This document shows positions 57,901 through 64,000 of a stretch of DNA of 64,000 nucleotides, one piece after another. The DNA comes from Avena insularis (Eukaryota; Streptophyta; Magnoliopsida; Poales; Poaceae). Within the stretch, counting starts at the first letter, position 1. Each line of letters starts with the position of its first letter. The notes below the pieces were generated by a model that worked only from the letters and a program-made list of their open reading frames with translations, ran no database searches and had not been told where the DNA came from. The position numbers and the translations under genes were made by a program. The stretch covers positions 91,316,684 through 91,380,683 of the forward strand of contig CM042685.1 of NCBI GenBank assembly GCA_023614405.1. Direction: 5' to 3'.

Positions 57901-59775
57901 ATAATCCCTGTTATTTCGGTGCAGTTAGCTCAGGTGATATTTATTTGCAATTTTACCTTCCTCCTGTCTCCGCTGCATTATTCAAGATCATTGCATTGAT
58001 TTCAAAGAGGTGGTTATAAGTTTTATTGAGAATAGGGCAATATGTTTGATGTCCTCCAATAAGATCTTGCAAGTTCAAATTGTACCTTGATAAATCAAAA
58101 TTGGTTCATAGTAGTGTTGTTTAGTCAATAGACTGCAGTTAAGTTTGTGCACTAGACAGCTCCAACCTCCAGCTAACTTTATGGCATTGTAGCTGTTTTT
58201 TGTTTATTGTTTATTGTCAGATAGTTCCTTGATTGTGAATATTATGGAGTCTAGAAAGAAGGTTATTGTGAATATGGATGCAAGTATGATGTATGTTATT
58301 TTGTGGTAGGGTGCTTGTTCTTATGCACACTTCAGAAAGTAGAATATAACGGTTAATGGAACATCCTGTTTATTGGTACTTCCATTTTAGGATTATCCAG
58401 GTAACATGTAGGCGCTTATGTGCTAAAGTTTTTTTATTTGGAGTACAGTTCTACTAGCATATATTTATACAATTAGTTGAAACTTGGAGAGGCAGGGAGT
58501 ATCCTCTCTCATACTTGCCAGTTTGAAGGCTAGCTGATCACCGAGGCTTTAGTATCTACATGTAAGGTCTCTACCCATTTTTCATTCTCTGTCTCTGAAT
58601 CAATACATGTTTCTATGGAGGTGCAGGCTTTGAGACATACTATAGCTACCCAATCTAGATCAGGGAAGAAACATCTATGAGATATCTTCTACAATAATTA
58701 TTATTATTGGTTCAGTGACATTAGTGTGTAGAGTCAATACATGTTAATTTTATGAAGGTTTTGGCATCAGAAACTTTTATAACCTAGCTACATGTTAACA
58801 AAATTGATATGTACTTATTTGGTTCTTTCCTTCAGTTTGCTCCTGCTTTTGGTTTCTCCGGATTCAAAATTGATGTTATTCGTTGCTAATTGGAGGTTTA
58901 CTTATTTGGTTCTTTCCTTCAGTTTACTCCCGATTTTGGTTCTCCGGATTAAAAATGGTAGTTATTCTTTGCTAATTGGAGGTTTACTTATTTGGATCTT
59001 TCCTACAATTTGTTTCATAGCCCATAGGCATTCGGATAGAAGGAAATTGTGGCTATTTCTATCAGTTACTTTCCTAAAAAATTATCAAGCAAAAATAAAA
59101 AAACAGAGGCATACAAGACTGTAAGTGCCCGAACTCCCTTCTACTTGTACTTGTGTGAGATTTAGAGTTATCTACTCTTTGGTTACTATCTGAATATAAT
59201 ATAGTTATGCAAATTCCCATTTTATTTGCAGAATGGTTTACCAAGTGAAAAATATTTTCTATTAGCTTCTAAAGACTCTATGATATACTCTAATTCATTT
59301 AACCAGTTGCCCTTCTTTCAATTCCCTCGCTCACTTATGATGGATTATCGAGTAATACATACTCTATTTCCGTTACATTGGTAAGTAGTTAGGTATGATG
59401 ACTGTATGAGATCGAAATTCAAAGTTGAAGTGTCACCGATTTATTAGTAGCATGCTATGTTTTGTGCAATGTATGTATCTGCCATATAAAGGATATCATA
59501 ACTCATTGAAACTACTACTACTAACCCCATTCCGTGCCACACATACCAGTTACTCCCACCACTGAGAATCATTTCCTTATATTTATTTGAGCAATAGAAT
59601 ATTGCAAATCGATCCAATTGTTAGTCTATTGAGATGAACGAAACATACAGATGCATGGATGTTGTTTTCAGTGGTTCATCAACTGAAATAGGTCATATTT
59701 CCATTGTCTGCTCTGTATTTCCCCTGTATAGCGATGTTGATCTATTCCAGGTTTCAATGACTCAAGCTATCTTAT
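54999..59775 (+). other. AT-rich intron-like tract, no confirmed gene
   Basis: No transposon protein or host protein domain is visible. Possible splice signals include a tiny block between 'ttttcag' and 'gtgagt' at about 56135-56159. 55495-55690 and 55795-55990 are a weak tandem duplication ('tttgcatgcagaaa', 'tatttgaagagaatg' against 'cttgcatgcaagaaa', 'attttaaagagcatg'). A GC-richer patch at 56745-57240 gives an unassigned 77-codon frame. This could be introns of a transcribed locus, coding or not. Confidence 0.35.
58813..59010. repeat. 87-bp tandem repeat, 2.3 copies
   Basis: 'acttatttggttctttcctt' recurs at 58813 and 58900, with a shorter start at 58986. The unit ends in 'gctaattggaggttt'. 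Because 87 is a multiple of three, it creates the apparently repetitive hydrophobic frame at 58792-59124. Confidence 0.9.
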
Positions 59776-60279
59776 TGACGAGGTTTAATCTCGTCAATGC
59801 CCATTGTTATGAACTTGGGTTTTGGAGAAGATGGGGATGTTGGAGATCGTGGCACGGTTAACAGACAAGCAACCAGGGGACACGAGATTTATCCAGGTTC
59901 AGGCCCCCGGAGGGAAAACCCTACTCCTGCTTGCATTCTTTGATTGATTACGGCGGAACCGAAGGTTCAGGTGCAGATTCGATCTGGCGTGGATGCGTGT
60001 GCGAAAGTATGAGTCGAGAGATCTAGGTCTATTGTGGGATACCCCCTCGTTGGACCCTCCTAGCCTTTATATATGGGGAGGCTAGGTCTCAGGTACCGAC
60101 ACGAGTAGGTTACAAGTTGTATTCAAACTCTAGTCTTGCTCTCCAAGGATCCGAAGACGTCATGGGCCTTGGCCACCCGAAAATCTTCATGGGCCAGCGT
60201 ATGTCTGCCGTGGGCCTTCCTTGGGCTGGACTAGGTATGCTGAAGTTACATACCCGTAGGGTATAACCATGTCAGTAGC
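59776..60279 (-). repeat. Tat-like Gypsy LTR, outer copy
   Basis: The plus strand begins TGACGAGGTTTAATCTCGTCA and ends ...CATGTCAGTAG, directly abutting a second LTR. It matches 60280-60828 and the split LTR at 1949-2292/10197-10342. A minus-strand TATA-like CCCATATATAAAGG lies at about 60064-60077. Confidence 0.9.
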
Positions 60280-60828
60280 TGACGAGGTTTAATCTCGTCA
60301 ATGCCCATTGTTATGGACTTGGGTTTTGGAGAAGATGGGGATGCTGGAGATCGTGGCACGGTTAACAGACAAGCAACCAGGGGACACGAGATTTACGTGT
60401 TCAGGCCCGGAGGAAAACCCTACTCCTGCTTGCGCTCTTTGATTACTGGAAGAAGGTTCTGAGGTGCGTGATTCGATCTGGCGTGGATGCGTGTGCGAAA
60501 GTATGAGTCGAGAGATCTAGGTCTATTGTGGGATGGAGAGATTAGGTCGTGTGTGTAGTCGTGCCCTCCTCGTTGGACCCTCCTAGCCTTTATATATGGG
60601 GAGGCTAGGTCTCGGGTGCCAATACGAGTAGGTTACAAGTTGTATTTAAACTCTAGTCTTGAGGTATCCTTGTCTTGTGTGCTTTGGAGTCCGTGTCCAT
60701 ATGTGCTTCGTGCAGCCGAAACGTCTTGGGCGTCCTGGATCCTGGCAGGTCGTCGAGTGGGCCTTCCATCGGGCTGGACCAAGTATGCTAACATCGGGTA
60801 CCCGTAGGGCATATCCATGTCAGTAGCA
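60280..60828 (-). repeat. 3' LTR of the right Tat-like Gypsy element
   Basis: It runs from TGACGAGG to GTCAGTAGCA (TG...CA). It contains an ~45-bp insertion relative to the outer copy near 60535-60565 and divergent middle sequence. The minus-strand TATA-like motif is near 60591-60603. Confidence 0.9.
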
Positions 60829-62096
60829 CCCAAGTGTCCATCCGAAACATAGATTCGGGTGGAGACTTAGTTGTCTTGAACCTTGTATTTGGATGTCGGA
60901 GTCGAAAGTTGTGTCGAGTGCGAAGCACTTCACCCGGAAGTTCATCGGGTCAGCTGAATTTGTTCGGCTGTTGTAAAGGAGTCGACATCATGGACGTAGT
61001 CAACACAATGGACTATAGGGTGCGTGACCAGCGCTCCCTATGGGAGTAGCCCCCGAGTGTCTGTTCGAGTCGTAGACTCGAGGAGAGACTTTAATTCAGC
61101 CGTTGTTTGCTTCAGGTCCGTAGGACACAATTTTTTTTCGGATGCTTGAATCAATCCTCCCTATGGGAGTAGCCCCCTAGTCCGTAGTGGAGTCGTAGAC
61201 TCGGCGTAGGACTCGAAGATCTTGTGTGTGCGCGACCATCGCTCTAGTTTGGAGTAGCCTCCGAGTGTCTGGCGGAGTCGTAGACTCGGGAAGAGACTCG
61301 AGTCTTGTATCTTGTAGACGCAGTGGACAATCTCGCGGGCGTACCGCTGACCCGGAAGTATATCGGGTGCGCGACCAGCGCTCCTGATAGGAGTAGCCCC
61401 CGAGTGTCTAGTCGAGTCGCAGACTCGAGTGGAGACTCATGCGAGGACAAATCACTGACCCGGAAGTGCATCGAGTCAGCGTCTCATGCATAAGGAGCCA
61501 AGAATCGATGATGCAGTCGGAGTTGACGTGGCGGAGTCGTGCGGCGTTTAGCCGGAAGGACTCGATGTTGCGGATGAAGTCAACACCATTGCTTCTGTCG
61601 GGTGAGCGACCAATGTCGTGTCTTCGTAGCATCAAGCGATGCAACCATCCAAGGAGGGACTTGACTCGGGTCTTGATTGTATGGCGTAGCCAGCTCTTTT
61701 GTCGACTCCTGTTGGAGGACCTAATAGAATAGCTCGACGCGGTCGATGTCCTTGTAAGCTACAGAAAACATAAAGAATTGTGAAGTACTTGTATCTTGGA
61801 AAGAATATTTGCCTGTCGGCTTGTATAGTAAGATTCTAGTGCCGATCGAGTCGACACTGTTGCACTGTATGCTAGGCCTTTTCGTTAGCCTGATTACCCT
61901 TAGTCTCAGTACCTTGCCGAGGCACTCGGAGTTCAAGGATTCGACGATCAGGCAGAATCAGCTACTCGGGCTGTCGCGTTCGAGGTGCTCGAGTGCGTGG
62001 AGGCGATGGCACATTAGGTTACTCGAAGAGGGCGCAGCCTCCGAGTGTTTCGAGTGCGAGTTAAAGAAGAAACCAGCTCTAAGTAGAGGGAAAACT
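60829..62096 (-). repeat. 3' internal region with polypurine-like tandem repeats
   Basis: Units containing 'gggagtagcccccgagtgtc' (minus strand gacactcgggggctactccc) occur at about 61041, 61161, 61251 and 61388. Each is followed by 'gagtcgtagactcg', with a further decayed copy near 62035. The LTR junction at 60820-60840 ('gtagcacccaagtgtcc') is the same motif. No coding domain is seen. Confidence 0.75.
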
Positions 62097-62664
62097 TAGC
62101 TTTGTTGGTTTTTATGACTATGTCGTCGACATAGACTTGGACGTTGCGACCGATCTGGTCCTTGAGGCAGACCTGCATGCATCGCTAGTACGTGGCACCC
62201 GCGTTCTTTAGCCCGAAGGGCATTGTGTTGTAGCAGTATACTCCGAACGGTGTGATGAACGCCGTTTTCTCTTGATCTTCGACCTTGAGTCGAATCTGGT
62301 TATAGCCTGAGTAGGCAACGAGGAAGGAGAGTTTCTCACAACCTGCAGTCGAATCGATGATCTGCTCGATCTGAGGAAGAGGGAAGTGGTCCTTAGGGCA
62401 GTGTTTATTTAGTGACGTGAAGTCCACGCACATCCGCAGGATGTCCGTGTCCTTCTTCGGGACCATCACCGTGTTTGCCAGCCACTCGCTTTCCTTGATT
62501 TCCCGGATGAAGTCTGCTGCGAGTAATCTGTTGATCTCCTTGCCGATAGCTTCGGCTCGTGGCTCCGGCGTCTTCGGATGGACTGCTGACGCTTGGTGTC
62601 CGGAAGACATTGAGTGCGTGTTTCGGCGAATTCCCTGGGAACTCCTGGCATGTCCGCAGGACAC
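62097..62664 (-). pseudogene. pol: Reverse transcriptase of the Tat-like Gypsy element, inactive
   Basis: The minus strand reads AADFIREIKESEWLANTVMV, MCVDFTSLNKHCPKDHFPLP, YSGYNQIRLKVEDQEKTAF, MPFGLKNAGATY and, past a TAG stop at about 62187-62189, QVYVDDIVIKTNK. The YVDD catalytic pair (62122-62133) survives. The other catalytic Asp, normally in LDAYSGY, is Val (codon at 62317-62319). The frame then ends abruptly near 62097, so thumb, RNase H and integrase are deleted. Confidence 0.93.
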
Positions 62665-64000
62665 CAGGCGAAGATTTCCCAGCGCTCACGGAGGAATTCG
62701 ACGAGCGTGCCTTCCTATGCGGTGCCGAGGTCGTTGGCGATCAGCGCCGTCTTGGAGGCATCCGTTGGATGGACCTGCACTTTTTTGGTGTTGATGGTGG
62801 AGTCGAAAGACATGTCGTGCGTTCGCTTTGGATCGGGGTAGCCCATTGTCCGTCACCTCACGGAGCCTTACAAGCTCGTCTTGCATGCCGAAGATCGGGA
62901 AATCCTGTCGCATTGGTCCGATCGGTGAAGCTCCGTGGACTGTGATGACGCCTTGGTCTGGCATCTTGAGTAGTAGGTATGCGTAGTGTGGGACGGCCAG
63001 GAACCTTGCGAATGCTACACGCCCTAGGATGGCGTGGTATTGCGACGCTACCCACCACCACTTCAATTCTAGGCGCTCTGCCGAAAGTTGTCCGGCTTCA
63101 AGATGACGTCGAGCCCTATTTTGCCGGGGAAGATGCCCTTCCTCGACAATGCCGGAACGTTGTGTCGATTGTTCCAGTGCTACATTGCGGGATCCGCATA
63201 GCTGCTAGAGTGCTTAAGAACATTAGGTTGATGCCGCCGCCGCCCATGAAGACGCGACTCATCTCAAGCCTCCGATTTGCGCCTCGATGCAGAGCAGCAT
63301 GACTGGGCGAGGATCTGGCAAGGTGATCCGTGCGAGTGAATGTGATGCAGGACTCCGATCCGCTGAGGTACTCGAGGATTGCGGCGGAGTTGCCACCAAG
63401 TTCATTTGTCGGGTGATTTTCTTACGCACCCTGTTGGTGGGCGCCCTTCGGATCATATTTAGTGCTCCTTTGGTGGGGGTATGCGATCCGGCGTTGTTTT
63501 GCTGGTGCGATTGGTTGATTTGGGCCTCAATAGGCGGCGGTGGAGGAGCTCCGTGTGCTATTTCACTGGGCGCAGCGTTCAACGCAGGAATTGGAGCTTG
63601 TTGCCTCATCGCACCATGCCTTCGCTGAGTTTCGAACTCGCGATCCTTGAGCATGTGGCTAGCTTTCTTTTTCCATCTTGTTTGTCGATGTAGAAGTGGA
63701 TGGGTATAGACCCGAAAGTTTGTCGAATGCGAGGGTCCGTTGTCGCGATCGCTGGCGTTACGACAGCGCGTTGGTCGTCGTTGTCGCGAAGTTTCCGCTG
63801 CGGTATCCTCCGCCGCTATGGCTGTTGTCGTGGGCGGTCGGTGTAGCCGGCTGCGACCATGTCGGGTCTGTCGCGGTCTCGTGAGACGCGATCTCCTCTT
63901 GCTGCGGCGTTCGCGTCTTCGCCGTAGTCGTCCTCTTCATCTCGATTGCGCGCTGGATGCAATCTTCGCCGCCTAACTGTTGGCGATTTCCATGAGGTGG
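62665..64000 (-). pseudogene. Gag C-terminus and protease region of the Tat-like Gypsy element
   Basis: From the right edge, minus-strand frames give a Gag tail (HLMEIANS, related to LMDIANRCANGEDA at the left end of the window) and then an open frame (63654-63259) with RAPTNRVRKKITRQMNL. A protease region follows where the usual active-site Asp-Gly-Gly motif reads MGGGGINLMF. The frame at 63066-62686 has ILGRVAFARFLAVPHYAYLL, the conserved protease-RT spacer of this lineage. Several frameshifts separate the pieces. The 5' LTR lies beyond 64000. Confidence 0.85.

Noticed and set aside
58792..59124. Apparent small hydrophobic membrane protein
   Set aside because: It is generated by an 87-bp tandem repeat and there is no supporting homology or context.

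Overview
This 64-kb window looks like transposon-filled intergenic DNA from a grass, most probably a Triticeae (wheat/barley/rye) genome. The inference rests on several things seen directly. There is a BARE/Angela-type Copia LTR, CACTA elements with the terminal motif CACTAGTGGAAA and 'TTAGTCCCGG' subterminal repeats, and Ty3/Gypsy elements nested inside one another. There is also a 5S-derived (Cassandra-like) LTR fragment, a Stowaway MITE and a Mutator-like element. I see no intact host gene, rRNA gene, functional tRNA gene, CRISPR array or prokaryotic feature. Nearly all long open frames are short, broken or by-products of repeats.

Layout, left to right. 1-2292 plus 10197-10342: 5' half of a minus-strand Tat-lineage-like Gypsy element (gag, primer-binding site, 5' LTR). 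Its LTR is split by a complete 7.9-kb CACTA transposon (2293-10196, TSD TAT). That CACTA carries a ~655-bp tandem array, a gene-like segment and a 5S-derived LTR fragment, but no transposase. 10343-33101: two tandem copies of a ~5.5-kb unit built from two different minus-strand Gypsy LTRs. The first copy is interrupted by a complete 11.5-kb plus-strand Gypsy element (14340-25800, TSD AATCC) whose coding region is scrambled and lacks integrase. 33102-35349: leader and 5' LTR of a minus-strand BARE/Angela-like Copia element. 35449-36335: a decayed spliced gene of unknown function on the minus strand, divergent from a CACTA transposase start at 37920. 38401-46711: a second CACTA with a dead TNP2-type transposase and large tandem arrays, followed by a third CACTA terminus. 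46799-53521: a complete minus-strand, non-autonomous Athila-like element. 53522-59775: a low-repeat, gene-like tract holding a Mutator-like element (TSD CTCAGGCTT) that itself holds a Stowaway MITE. 59776-64000: a second copy of the Tat-like family, with two directly abutting LTRs, tandem repeats next to the 3' LTR, and broken pol and gag.

How the parts relate. Insertion order can be read from the nesting. The Tat-like LTR predates the 2293-10196 CACTA. The 5.5-kb duplication predates the 14340-25800 Gypsy, because the second copy keeps the empty site. The CACTA transposase at 37920 predates the CACTA at 38401. The pieces with most unexplained structure are the composite Gypsy element with CCHC zinc knuckles in the integrase position, the unknown spliced ORF divergent from the CACTA transposase, the tandem copies of a transposase splice-acceptor/start-codon segment, and the polypurine-tract-like tandem repeats beside the Tat-like 3' LTR.
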